Of a DNA stretch of 64,000 nt, positions 9,877 to 20,016 are shown piece by piece; the first letter of the stretch is position 1; each line of letters opens with the position of its first letter. Both the position numbers and the translations under genes were made by a program. The notes under the pieces are model-generated. The model ran no database searches. It saw only the letters and a list, made by a program, of their open reading frames with translations, and was not told the DNA's origin. Source of the DNA: Halobacteriovorax sp. (lineage in GTDB: Bacteria > Bdellovibrionota > Bacteriovoracia > Bacteriovoracales > Bacteriovoracaceae); NCBI GenBank assembly GCA_024686135.1, contig JAIBDQ010000002.1, positions 1 through 64,000 of the forward strand. Direction: 5' to 3'.

Positions 9877-11094
9877 TTAGGTCCCTCCTGCAGACATGAA
9901 CATCGGTAAATACATAGCAACGAGAATTGTGGCGATAATTCCACCTAAAACGACAATTATTATTGGCTCAATTAATTTAGTTGCTCCTTCTATCAGAGTG
10001 TTAACCTCGTCTTCAAAAACATCTGCAACTTTCTCAAGCATTCCATCTACTTCACCTGTTTGCTCCCCAACCCTAATCATCTGAGCAACCATATCCGGAA
10101 AGTATTCTATTTTTAATAAAGGCTCTGTTAGAGTTGAGCCCTCAACAACTTTTTTCTTAACAACATCTAAGTCATCTGCGATCACGGAGTTCTCTAGGGT
10201 TTCGATACATATATCAAGTGCATCAATTAGCGACACCCCAGCCCCAAGCATAGTCGCCAATGTTCTAGCAAAAGAGCTTAAATTACCCTTAACAACAATT
10301 CCCCCAAATATAGGCATCTTCATTGTGAAAATATCGAAGTGTCTTTTACCTGTGGGTGTTTTTATATAACTAGACATAAAGACGCCTAAAATAAAAACAA
10401 TGGGTAATGTGGCAAGTGTATATTTACTTAAAAAGTTAGACGTATCGATAACAAACTGTGTAATTGCAGGTGGTTCCTGCCCGGTATCCGCAAGCATTCC
10501 TATAAACTGAGGAACAACAAAAACCATCATTCCCCAAATAACACCCGCACCTACCATGCAAACAATAAAGGGGTAAGAAAGAGCACTCTTAATCTGCTTC
10601 TTAGTCTTTTCTTGCTTGTCCATATGCACAGATAGCTTTGTAAGGATAATGTCTAATATACCACCGGCCTCTCCGGCCTTAACAAGACTACAATAGAGTT
10701 TATCAAAGCCTTTTTGTGCCGACATGGCCTCTGCCACGGTCTTACCTTCACCAACAGCACTTGCAATTTTTTTAATCGATTTTTTTAGAACTGGATGTTT
10801 TTCTGATTTAAACTGAATTTCTAGTGCCTGAATAATCGGAACACCTGCATTAATCATAATTGATAATTGTTTTGTAAAATTAGTAAGTTCTTTAGGGCCA
10901 AAGGGAGCAGCGAATCCTTTATCAACCATCCATTCCCCAATATCAAATTCGAGAAATGATGGAGGACTAATTTTCTTAGGCCTTACTCCTTGAGTACGTA
11001 GTAAACGACGAGCTTCTCTTTCAGAAGAAGCTTCCACCTTACCACTATCTCTTTTACCGTCTTTATTAAGACCTTCCCATCCATACTGAGCCAT
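9877..11094 (-). CDS. pilC: Type IV pilus inner membrane platform protein PilC
   Basis: Two T2SSF domains; 'LTNFTKQLSIMINAGVPIIQALEI'. Confidence 0.96.
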   Translation of the reverse strand: MAQYGWEGLNKDGKRDSGKVEASSEREARRLLRTQGVRPKKISPPSFLEFDIGEWMVDKGFAAPFGPKELTNFTKQLSIMINAGVPIIQALEIQFKSEKHPVLKKSIKKIASAVGEGKTVAEAMSAQKGFDKLYCSLVKAGEAGGILDIILTKLSVHMDKQEKTKKQIKSALSYPFIVCMVGAGVIWGMMVFVVPQFIGMLADTGQEPPAITQFVIDTSNFLSKYTLATLPIVFILGVFMSSYIKTPTGKRHFDIFTMKMPIFGGIVVKGNLSSFARTLATMLGAGVSLIDALDICIETLENSVIADDLDVVKKKVVEGSTLTEPLLKIEYFPDMVAQMIRVGEQTGEVDGMLEKVADVFEDEVNTLIEGATKLIEPIIIVVLGGIIATILVAMYLPMFMSAGGT

Positions 11095-11107
11095 AACTTA
11101 TTTTAAC

Positions 11108-12232
11108 CTAATATCCTTTACCTTTCACCCCAAGTTTCTTAGCAAGCTCTTCGGGAGCTGTTGAATAACTCATTGCTGTATCAGTATCAATTAACCCTGC
11201 CTTTACATGCCTTTCAATACATTGGTTCATAGTCATCATTCCAGTCTTATCCTGACCAATTTGCATTTGCGAATATATTTGGTGAATTTTATCTTCTCTT
11301 ATCAAGTTCCTAATCGCTGGTGTAGGAATTAAAATTTCAATACCAAGGCAACGACCTGACTCAAATGATTTGGGAAGAAGTTGCTGCGAGATTACCCCTT
11401 GGAGAACGAAGCTCAAAAGTGTTCTAATTTGGTCTTGCTGATCAGATGGGAATACGTTCACAATTCTATTAATAGTTTGTACACAAGAGTTTGTATGCAA
11501 AGTCCCAAAAACTAAGTGACCCGTTTCTGCTACAGTAAGAGCTGCTTCGATAGTTTCGACATCCCTAAGCTCGCCAACAAGAACGATATCAGGATCTTGT
11601 CTAAGTAAACTCTTCAAAGCATTGTGAAAAGTTAGTGAATCAGTTCCAATCTCTCTTTGATTCACAATACAAGATTTATGAGGGTGAACAAATTCTACTG
11701 GATCTTCCAAAGTAATAATATGTCCTGCCTCATTCTCATTTAATCTATCTATAAGAGATGCCAATGTCGTCGACTTACCGGACCCAGTAGGACCTGTAAC
11801 CAAGATTAATCCATTTGAGACATCAGTCATTTCCATCAATACGTTAGGGAGATTTAGTGATTTAAAGTCAGGAACAATACTTGGAATTGTTCTAAATACA
11901 GCTGCTACTCCACCTTTAGAGTAAAATACGTTTGCTCTAAATCGAGCCAATCCCTTAATTCCAAAAGAGAAATCCAATTCTAAGTTTTTTTCAAATTCGT
12001 TCTTCTGTTCTTCTGTTAGTATTTGATATACAAGCCTTTTTGAATCGCTAGCATTTAGTGCTGGAATTTTCACCCTTACGATTTCACCATTCACCCTCAA
12101 ACCAGGTGGCGAACCAACAGTTAAGTGCAAATCAGACCCACCACTATCAACCATTAACTTAAACAACTGTTGGATTTTTACATTTTCCCCAACACCCGCT
12201 TGTTTTGTTTTAGTCACCGTTTTTTCAGACAT
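11108..12232 (-). CDS. pilT: Type IV pilus retraction ATPase PilT
   Basis: GPTGSGKSTTLASLID, AIRNLIREDKIHQIYSQMQ (PilT-typical). Confidence 0.96.
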   Translation of the reverse strand: MSEKTVTKTKQAGVGENVKIQQLFKLMVDSGGSDLHLTVGSPPGLRVNGEIVRVKIPALNASDSKRLVYQILTEEQKNEFEKNLELDFSFGIKGLARFRANVFYSKGGVAAVFRTIPSIVPDFKSLNLPNVLMEMTDVSNGLILVTGPTGSGKSTTLASLIDRLNENEAGHIITLEDPVEFVHPHKSCIVNQREIGTDSLTFHNALKSLLRQDPDIVLVGELRDVETIEAALTVAETGHLVFGTLHTNSCVQTINRIVNVFPSDQQDQIRTLLSFVLQGVISQQLLPKSFESGRCLGIEILIPTPAIRNLIREDKIHQIYSQMQIGQDKTGMMTMNQCIERHVKAGLIDTDTAMSYSTAPEELAKKLGVKGKGY

Positions 12233-12241
12233 TTCTATCTC

Positions 12242-13912
12242 CTACAGCTTATCTGAACTTGAGTTCATCACTGCTTCATCAAGAGTTGTTAACCCTTGGG
12301 CAACTTTTGTAAGGGCGCACATTCTAAGTGTCTTCATCCCATCCTTAATTGCTTGTCTCTTAATATCATCTGCAGAACCTTCTCTTAAAATCACCTCTTT
12401 TAACAGAGTAGTCATTCCCATAACTTCATAGATCGCAACCCTGCCTTTATAACCGGTGTCGTTACAATAATCGCAACCCTTTCCACGGTAGACCTTAATC
12501 TTCCCTGCTGAGCTTGGGGCAATACCACAAGCGACAAGTTCTTCTATCGAAGTATCCGCTAGTTCTTTACATTCAACACATATTCTTCTGCATAGCCTTT
12601 GGGCCACGACAACATTTAGAGAACCAACAACCAAAAAAGGCTCAATTCCCATATTTAATAATCTAGTCACAGTTGCAGGAGCATCGTTGGTATGAAGGGT
12701 AGATAATACCATATGACCGGTAAGTGCTGCTTCAACAGCAATTTCCCCAACCTCAAGGTCTCTAATCTCCCCAACCATAATAATATCTGGATCTTGTCTT
12801 AAAAATGCTTTTAGAGCCGATGCAAAAGTTAGCCCTACTTCTTTTTTAACATTAACCTGGTTAATTCCCGCAAGGTTAAATTCAACAGGATCTTCTGCTG
12901 TTGAAATATTAGTATCAACGGTATTAAGTTCGGCTAATGCACTATAGAGAGTTGTCGTCTTTCCTGATCCTGTTGGACCAGTAACAAGACACATTCCAAA
13001 AGGCTGATGAATTCCGTCTTGAAAAACTTTTAACTGCTTTGCTTCAAAACCTAATTTTGTCATATCTAACTCAAGGTTAGAGGAATCGAGCAGCCTTAGA
13101 ACAATTTTTTCGCCAAACAAAGTGGGTAACGACGAAACTCTATAATCGATAGGCTTACCTCCGACCGATAACTTGATACGGCCATCTTGAGGCTTACGTT
13201 TTTCTGAGATATCCATCTGGGCCAGAATTTTCATTCTAGAGGTCAGAGGTAAAAAAAGTTTTTTAGGAGGTGTCTCCATCTCTACCAAGGTTCCATCAAT
13301 TCGAAATCTAATTCTTGCTGTTTTCTCGTATGGTTCGATATGGATATCACTCGCTTTTTTGATAAAAGCCTCTGCAAGAACCTTATTAACATATTTAATA
13401 ATATCCTCACCAATATCTTCTTCTTTTATGTTTTCATTTTCTTCACTATCAGACTTAACTTCATAAATTGTGTCCAAAAGCTCATCAATCGACTCTTCAA
13501 CCCGCCCAAAAATCTTTTTCCATGAAGCGAGGTTTGTTAAAATGAATTCGACTGGATGCTGGAATGTAGTTTGTAATTCACCTCTAAGTTCAACAACTGT
13601 TGGGTCATAGATAGCCACACTAACAGCTTTAGCCGTCTTTTGGATTGGCAATACTCTATATTTGAGAACGTCACTTTTTTTGATAAGTTTGATCGTTTTT
13701 TCTTTGATCTTAGCTTTTGACAGATCAATAAAAGTTAACTTGTTTTTTTCAGCGACTTGTTTTGCAAATTTAATATCATCAAAAAAGTCAAAATCAAGAA
13801 GACCAAGTTCTGCGATATTATTAGGGTCTTTATCCATCAATAATGGACGTAAATCTTTGATGGGGACCATCCCCGTTTTACTAATTACATCAGAAAACTC
13901 TTTTCTAAACAT
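12242..13912 (-). CDS. pilB: Type IV pilus extension ATPase PilB
   Basis: GPTGSGKTTTLYSAL, tetra-Cys CRRICVEC...CDYC, N-terminal MshEN-like domain. Confidence 0.96.
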   Translation of the reverse strand: MFRKEFSDVISKTGMVPIKDLRPLLMDKDPNNIAELGLLDFDFFDDIKFAKQVAEKNKLTFIDLSKAKIKEKTIKLIKKSDVLKYRVLPIQKTAKAVSVAIYDPTVVELRGELQTTFQHPVEFILTNLASWKKIFGRVEESIDELLDTIYEVKSDSEENENIKEEDIGEDIIKYVNKVLAEAFIKKASDIHIEPYEKTARIRFRIDGTLVEMETPPKKLFLPLTSRMKILAQMDISEKRKPQDGRIKLSVGGKPIDYRVSSLPTLFGEKIVLRLLDSSNLELDMTKLGFEAKQLKVFQDGIHQPFGMCLVTGPTGSGKTTTLYSALAELNTVDTNISTAEDPVEFNLAGINQVNVKKEVGLTFASALKAFLRQDPDIIMVGEIRDLEVGEIAVEAALTGHMVLSTLHTNDAPATVTRLLNMGIEPFLVVGSLNVVVAQRLCRRICVECKELADTSIEELVACGIAPSSAGKIKVYRGKGCDYCNDTGYKGRVAIYEVMGMTTLLKEVILREGSADDIKRQAIKDGMKTLRMCALTKVAQGLTTLDEAVMNSSSDKL

Positions 13913-13981
13913 ATCAAATTCCTATAGGTTCACCTATGTTATCGGATTTATTGATATGAATGTTTAGTCTTCTACAAGAAA

Positions 13982-14686
13982 TTAGTAATTTATGCCCCAA
14001 AAGGACAGGGCATGAATGGCCTGATTCTTCAATAGGTCCATTCCATCGATGTATTGAAAGCTTGAGTTAGCGAATCGGTCATTATGCGCTTTATGCAAAT
14101 AATTATAGTCCCAAAAGATATTATCATCACTAAGTGGTCCATTATATACGTACTCTCGTGCACAGGTATTAATAATCAAAGCATTATTTTCAGATAACTT
14201 AGAAAGATCTAGAGATGGAAAATTAGGTGTTATTTTTCTACTATACTGAGTGTACTCCTTACTCAGCAATCCAAGAGAAAAAGTCGTTATCTGGGCCATA
14301 GACCCATCACCTAAAATTATAATTTGAGAATCATTGTTTTCAATATGTGATTTTAAAAAACTATGTACTGCCAAAAAGTCAGTGTTCGTAGCCTGATAAC
14401 CTTTATTACTTTTTCTTATGCAATTTATGATTCCTAAGTCTGACACTTCTCCAACAGCTTCAACGAAAGACGTATAGTCTTTCTTATAAGGTGCAGTAAT
14501 ACTTAAGCCAGAAACTTTCTTAAACAAATCCTCTAACTCAGGAAGCTCCGAACTGTTTTCAATATCAAAAAGTGTGTATTCGATTTCGGTCTGAAGAATT
14601 TTTTCATATACAGATTTTGATTTAGAATGCTTTATGTTTTTACCTACTAACCCCAGTTTAATCACACTCTCTCCGGGATGAAACAT
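13982..14686 (-). CDS. aroE: Shikimate dehydrogenase-like protein, divergent (start may be GTG at 14665)
   Basis: LGLVGKNIKHSKSKSVYEK, LSITAPYKKDY, NTDFLAV, IIILGDGSMAQ; short (234 aa). GTG at 14665 has an upstream GGAGAG. Confidence 0.7.
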   Translation of the reverse strand: MFHPGESVIKLGLVGKNIKHSKSKSVYEKILQTEIEYTLFDIENSSELPELEDLFKKVSGLSITAPYKKDYTSFVEAVGEVSDLGIINCIRKSNKGYQATNTDFLAVHSFLKSHIENNDSQIIILGDGSMAQITTFSLGLLSKEYTQYSRKITPNFPSLDLSKLSENNALIINTCAREYVYNGPLSDDNIFWDYNYLHKAHNDRFANSSFQYIDGMDLLKNQAIHALSFWGINY

Positions 14687-15569
14687 CCTTTGTAATCTGC
14701 TCGATTAGATCATTTACAGAGTCAAACTTTTTTTCTTCTCTAAGCTTTGAGTGCAGATATAACTTAAAAGATTCTCCATAAATGTCTTTATCAAAGTCTA
14801 AAATAAAAGTTTCTACAGTCATCTCAGCATCTGATTCAAACGTAGGCTTTACACCTATATTGGTAATACTCTTATACATTCCATCTTTATAAAAAACGCT
14901 AGAGTAATACACACCCTTACTCGGGGTGATCTGTAGATTTGAATATTGAATATTGGCAGTAGGGAACCCTATTTGCTTCCCCCTTCCCTCTCCTTTAACG
15001 ATTGTTCCTTCTAAGAAAAAATCTCTCCCAAGGAGGCTATTTGCCTGTTTTATCAAACCCTTTCCGATGAGGTCTCTTATCTTACTTGAACTTACAGAAA
15101 GTTCTTCTACTGATTTTTTATCCAATACTTCAAAGGAGTAATTATTCTTTGCGCAGAACTCTTCGATACTCTTAACACCATCTTTTTTATTCGCCCCAAA
15201 TGAAAAGTCGTATCCCAGAAAAAATCTTATCTCATGTGTTTTACTTGTTAAGTACTTAGATAAAAATTCTTCTCCAGACAAAGTACTTAAATCTCTCGTA
15301 AAAGCAATTTCATAGTAATAATCTACTTTCTCATTTGCCAGAAGTACTTGTTTTTCTTTTTGTAGATTTATTAAAAAGCTACGCCTAGGTGACAAAACAA
15401 TAGAAGGATGTGGGTTAAAACTTATGACCACTAACTTTGTGTCATCAGAAACCTTTGACTTAATAGCGTTAAGTACATAACGATGGCCGATATGTACACC
15501 ATCGAAATTACCTATAGTAATAGCTATCTTTTTATCTGAAATATCTTTAAGACTCGTTACTAACTTCAA
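14658..15569 (-). CDS. ribF: Bifunctional riboflavin kinase/FAD synthetase
   Basis: IGNFDGVHIGHRYVL, GEGRGKQIGFPTANIQ, GVYYS...NIGVKPTF. Confidence 0.95.
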   Translation of the reverse strand: MKLVTSLKDISDKKIAITIGNFDGVHIGHRYVLNAIKSKVSDDTKLVVISFNPHPSIVLSPRRSFLINLQKEKQVLLANEKVDYYYEIAFTRDLSTLSGEEFLSKYLTSKTHEIRFFLGYDFSFGANKKDGVKSIEEFCAKNNYSFEVLDKKSVEELSVSSSKIRDLIGKGLIKQANSLLGRDFFLEGTIVKGEGRGKQIGFPTANIQYSNLQITPSKGVYYSSVFYKDGMYKSITNIGVKPTFESDAEMTVETFILDFDKDIYGESFKLYLHSKLREEKKFDSVNDLIEQITKDVSSRRECD

Positions 15570-17250
15570 CTGGGTTCCCTCTCACAATCTTAATAAGTTC
15601 TGAAAAGTATTTTGAATTTACTTTATCCAAGCTTTGTTTTTTTGAACTTATACCCGAGAAATCACCTAATTCACAAGTCTCTAAGCTCTTGATAAAGTAG
15701 GCTTTTGCACTCTTTGAGAGCTCACTTTCTTCCAACCTGTCTTGAATAGAACTACTTTCAATATTTGAGGGCAACAATGAGAGCACTGCATATAATCTAT
15801 GATAATTCATTCCATTTTTCTTAATGTCTATAACAGCTAATTCAATCTCAGTCTTTTTGAACTTATCTTTAAGAAATGAAACCGAGGGAAGCAAGACAAT
15901 TAAAAAGAGAATTACAAACAATGCAAAATTAAGCCATCTCAATATATTTATTTTTTGAATTTTAAATCCTCCCACAAATGAAGGAGCAACAAGGCCTACA
16001 ACACCAGAGCTATTACTTGGCTCGTTCAATCTCTCCTCTTTTTTCTCAGAATGCCCACCTGAGTTAGGCTTAACAATCCCCCCCTCAACACTTAGAGAAG
16101 GTAATTTTAATTTCTTAGTAACGAAAGAATTAGAGTTTGGATCAAAAACAGAAAGACTTATCTCTCTTTCTGGAAGATTGAAACGGTCCCTGGCCAAAAA
16201 GGTATAATCAAAAGACTTTTTTCCAAGAACTTTGGATACTTCAGAGAACTCGGCTTTTGTATCGAACTCCTCAAGACTAGGATGTGTATAAACTTTTGGA
16301 GCCGCATAATTCTCTAAAGCCCCTGGTCCTGTAACGTTCAACTTGGCTTCGACAACTTCATTTACCAGATACTTTGATTTATTGAGGCTAAATTCAAAAT
16401 CATGATCTCCAACTAAACCAGTAAAATCGTTTGGTAGGTTTTCTGTCGGTATAGGGTTTACAAGTATCTCGATTTTTTTTGATTGAATTGATCTTGTTTT
16501 ATATTCTCTCATTCTTAAACCAAAAGCTCCAAAAGGCGTGTTTCGGTTAGACGATGAGTATTGAACTCTAAGTTTCAAAGGATCGATAAATGCCCTTCCC
16601 ACCTTTTCAGGATAGATTCGGGCTGAGTACTTTAGACTTTTCTTATAAATTTCACCCATATATTCAACCGTGGTAGTCTGCTCCCTATTGATCATATGAA
16701 AACGCTTAATGAATTTATCTAGCTTGGGAAAAACTTTCACTTCCTGGCTTACGATGGGCACCTTTGTATAAAGGTAATATCTTACATCTATTCCTTCACC
16801 TAAATAGGCCTCCGTCTTTGAGGGTTCAGCCTGCAAAAAGAAGTCTTTTGCCCTTACTGCTTCCCTTAGTATATTAATCGTTTTTGACTTAACTTTATGT
16901 TCCTTACCACCAATTTCCACTTTTATATTACTTATACGAAGAGGACCTGGCCTTGATGCAACCAATTCATAAACATGTGTTAATGTACGTGTCGTGCTAA
17001 ATTTCCCATTGATAATTGTCGTATTAATACTCACGCCACGATCGGACTTACCAATAACATCAGCAGTCCCTCTATCGAAGCTAATATATGGCTCGTCGCT
17101 ATCACTGGTTTTAATTTTAAACACAAGCTGAAAAGTCTCACCTACTATTGGTCTATTCGGATTCACATCCAAAGAAACAACATTTCCAAAAGCTGAAACG
17201 TTGTAAATAAAGAAAGATAATAGTATTAAAGTTCTCGTTTTCATTACCAA
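15547..17250 (-). CDS. batD: BatD-like protein (oxygen tolerance family)
   Basis: Signal peptide, 'LDVNPNRPIVGETFQLVFKI' BatD repeats, C-terminal TM; follows batA/batB. Confidence 0.85.
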   Translation of the reverse strand: MVMKTRTLILLSFFIYNVSAFGNVVSLDVNPNRPIVGETFQLVFKIKTSDSDEPYISFDRGTADVIGKSDRGVSINTTIINGKFSTTRTLTHVYELVASRPGPLRISNIKVEIGGKEHKVKSKTINILREAVRAKDFFLQAEPSKTEAYLGEGIDVRYYLYTKVPIVSQEVKVFPKLDKFIKRFHMINREQTTTVEYMGEIYKKSLKYSARIYPEKVGRAFIDPLKLRVQYSSSNRNTPFGAFGLRMREYKTRSIQSKKIEILVNPIPTENLPNDFTGLVGDHDFEFSLNKSKYLVNEVVEAKLNVTGPGALENYAAPKVYTHPSLEEFDTKAEFSEVSKVLGKKSFDYTFLARDRFNLPEREISLSVFDPNSNSFVTKKLKLPSLSVEGGIVKPNSGGHSEKKEERLNEPSNSSGVVGLVAPSFVGGFKIQKINILRWLNFALFVILFLIVLLPSVSFLKDKFKKTEIELAVIDIKKNGMNYHRLYAVLSLLPSNIESSSIQDRLEESELSKSAKAYFIKSLETCELGDFSGISSKKQSLDKVNSKYFSELIKIVRGNPVEVSNES

Positions 17251-19046
17251 TCCTTTGATTCCCGATTGCGATTCTTACGTTTTTCTGTTGTATTGTAATA
17301 TTTCTTTTGCAGGTTTCGATCTTGGTCCATAATTTGTTTTAACATTGCAGGAATCTTAACCAGTTTTCTTTTTTGTTTTATTTGTTTCTCTTTTTCATCT
17401 AAATTTGAAGGTCTTTTCTCTTCACCTTTCGCCTTGTCTTGCTCATTCCTTTTCTCTTTTTTATCTTTTTTATCCTTATTTTCTTTAGGATCATTTGGTT
17501 TGTTTTTATCTTTTGGGTTTTTATTGTCTTTTTTATCACTTGGTTTTGAATCTTTTCCAGAACCACCCTTCTTCTTTTCTTTGTTTTTGTCGTTCTTATC
17601 TTTCTTCTTATCTTTCTTCTTGTCTTTTTCTTTTTTATCTTTTTCATTCTTCTTTTTCTGCTTTTGTTTCTTCAATGCAATAAGAGTATTGTTTCTTACA
17701 ATATCTTTTATTTTGTCTTTAACCTCGCCTTCTGGGGCAAGCGCTACTGCTCTTTCATATGAATCGAGTGCTTTTTTTAAATCACCAGAACTAGCATAAG
17801 AGGTCCCTAAGTTTACGAGTGAGTTTATATCTCGATTATTTCCCTGGCTAATTTCTTCGTAAAGAATACTGGCCTCTTTATGCTTGCCCGACTTTAAAAA
17901 CTCTTGTGCTAAATATTTAATTTCGTCACCACTGGCGACACCTTTCTTTAACTTTCTTTCCTGTTTTGTCGTCTTAAGCTTGCCTGCCAATTGCTCTTCC
18001 GCCACTTCGATCTGCGCTTTGGTCTTAGTTGGTGAAAAAATTAGAAAAATTATCAAGATAGTTAATGGTTTAGAAAAAGACTTACCCAAACTAAAAAGGC
18101 TGGATATGAAATATAGTAAGATAAAAATTCCTATCAGAATATGCCCATACACAGGTCTGATTCTAATATCTGTTTCTCCCAGTTTTTTCTTATAGATCGA
18201 CTTAAAGAAACTAAGTATGTCATCTGTTGGAATTGTATATGAAGTTGATATCCAGTATTTAAAGTTTTTGAAGTCCTTGCCCATACCCTTAATAGCTGAT
18301 TCATTTAACTTACTGATAACCTTATTTCCTTTATGTTTCTTATAATCGAGAAAGACACCTCTCTTCGTTCTTAGCGGAATAGGTGCGCCTGCAAGTGTAC
18401 CGACACCAACTACGGCTAAATTAACATCACTACCTTCATCTAAAGGAAAAACTCCTCCATGCTCCTCACTATCTGTGAAAAGTAAAATATTACCAACAAT
18501 ATTTTCTGAATCATTATCAATTTTAAAGTACTGAAGGGATTCTTTTACGGCCTGATTAATATTTGAATTCCCGTAGTTTAAGTTAGTATTCTCAAGAGCA
18601 GCCACTCTAGCATCTAGCAAGTCAATATCATCAGTAAATGGCACTAGCCTTTTTTGAGTATCAGAAAAGAGTACGACAGCTATCTGGTGACCTGCTGCTC
18701 TTTTAATAAAGTGTCTGGCTAAAAACAAAGATCTCTGAAAACGATTAGGTCTAACGTCTTCTGCTAACATGGAAGCTGAAGAATCTATAATAATAATTGT
18801 TTTTTGATCAGGGATCGTAGCTTTTATTCTCTCTTCAGGTCCTCTCAAATCTAGAACCGCCAAAAAGATAAACAAAAAAGCACTCAAAAAAGTTGCTAAC
18901 CTAAGTTTTGATACTTTTGAGTCCTCAAAAAACCAAAAAGACTTAACTGTGGAAAAGTAACTATTTCTAACTTTAATAATAAAGAAACTGAAAACACAAA
19001 ATAAAAAAATAGATAATACTAAATAGGAACCATACTCAAAACTCAC
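17244..19046 (-). CDS. BatB/BatC fusion: VWA domain, TPR, Lys-rich low-complexity tail
   Basis: VWA MIDAS-like IIIDSSASMLAEDVRPNR; TPR 'VNLGTSYASSGDLKKALDSYERAVALAP'; then a K/E/D/N-rich tract. Confidence 0.85.
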   Translation of the reverse strand: MSFEYGSYLVLSIFLFCVFSFFIIKVRNSYFSTVKSFWFFEDSKVSKLRLATFLSAFLFIFLAVLDLRGPEERIKATIPDQKTIIIIDSSASMLAEDVRPNRFQRSLFLARHFIKRAAGHQIAVVLFSDTQKRLVPFTDDIDLLDARVAALENTNLNYGNSNINQAVKESLQYFKIDNDSENIVGNILLFTDSEEHGGVFPLDEGSDVNLAVVGVGTLAGAPIPLRTKRGVFLDYKKHKGNKVISKLNESAIKGMGKDFKNFKYWISTSYTIPTDDILSFFKSIYKKKLGETDIRIRPVYGHILIGIFILLYFISSLFSLGKSFSKPLTILIIFLIFSPTKTKAQIEVAEEQLAGKLKTTKQERKLKKGVASGDEIKYLAQEFLKSGKHKEASILYEEISQGNNRDINSLVNLGTSYASSGDLKKALDSYERAVALAPEGEVKDKIKDIVRNNTLIALKKQKQKKKNEKDKKEKDKKKDKKKDKNDKNKEKKKGGSGKDSKPSDKKDNKNPKDKNKPNDPKENKDKKDKKEKRNEQDKAKGEEKRPSNLDEKEKQIKQKRKLVKIPAMLKQIMDQDRNLQKKYYNTTEKRKNRNRESKDW

Positions 19047-20014
19047 AGCTCCTCCTTTAGAAATCTTATTCTTATTAATTCAGCTAAAAGCAACAATAGT
19101 GTGCCTATAATTAAAAATTCCCAATATAGTTCTTTATATAAAATTCTTGAAGAAGCATCAATTTCAGTTTTTTCGAGTTTATTTATCTCCTGCAAAACAT
19201 CCTTCAGAGCCTCAGAGTCCTGTGCAATAAAGTCTTTACCGCCGGTCAAGCTAGCTATAGTCTGCAAAGTTTTGGTATCAATGCTTCCGCCCGGGATTGT
19301 TTGATACCTTTTTCTTCCAAATGTTCTCCCACCTAAAGGGATTTTGGCATCCTTACTTCCACCAATCCCAATAGTGTAAACTCTTATATCCTTATCAGCT
19401 GCTTCTTGGGCAGCCTGTTTAGGAGTCATGCTACCAACATTGCTAACGCCGTCGGTTAGTAATACAATTGCTTTATTATCGGCCAAAGATTGAGCACCGC
19501 GAGCAACCGCCAAAGCCAATGCGTCACCAATATTTGTTCCCATTCCAAGAAAACCTACTTTAATTTCATCTACTATTCTTCTGATTAAGTCTAAATCTGT
19601 TGATAATGGTAGCAATGTAAAAGCTCGCTCAGAAAACATTATAATTCCAATTCGATCAGCCGGCTTTAAGTTAACAAACTCAAGGATTTTTTGTTTTGCT
19701 GCTTCTAATCTATTGGGACGAAAGTCTTCTGCAAGCATTGACCTCGAAACATCTACAACGAAGAAAATATCATTTACCTTAATTTTATTATTTGAAAGAC
19801 CTATTGGTTTTCTCGGTAATGTTATTGAAATTGAAATAAAAATCCATCCCGCAAGACCCAACAAAAAGGTTATGCTCCTTAAAAAAGACTTTCTATTTCC
19901 TGTATTTTCACCGTAATAGATGACTGCTTTTTTGAAAGGCCTAAATATAACAAAACACCAGGCAATAATTCCCAATATTCCGATTATAAAAAAATATGGA
20001 TGCGCAAATTCCAT
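19043..20014 (-). CDS. batA: BatA-like VWA domain protein
   Basis: FFVVDVSRSMLAEDFRPNRLEAAK, GDALALAVARG, VLLTDGVSNVG. Confidence 0.9.
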   Translation of the reverse strand: MEFAHPYFFIIGILGIIAWCFVIFRPFKKAVIYYGENTGNRKSFLRSITFLLGLAGWIFISISITLPRKPIGLSNNKIKVNDIFFVVDVSRSMLAEDFRPNRLEAAKQKILEFVNLKPADRIGIIMFSERAFTLLPLSTDLDLIRRIVDEIKVGFLGMGTNIGDALALAVARGAQSLADNKAIVLLTDGVSNVGSMTPKQAAQEAADKDIRVYTIGIGGSKDAKIPLGGRTFGRKRYQTIPGGSIDTKTLQTIASLTGGKDFIAQDSEALKDVLQEINKLEKTEIDASSRILYKELYWEFLIIGTLLLLLAELIRIRFLKEEL

Positions 20015-20016
20015 TT

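Noticed and set aside
17399-17647. Alternative-frame Lys/Arg-rich ORF on the same strand as batB/C
   Set aside because: Frame shadow of the AAG/AAA-rich low-complexity tract.
17434-17799. + strand ORF rich in Phe/Leu/Ser
   Set aside because: Antisense shadow of the Lys-rich AAA/AAG codons of the batB/C gene; low-complexity artefact.
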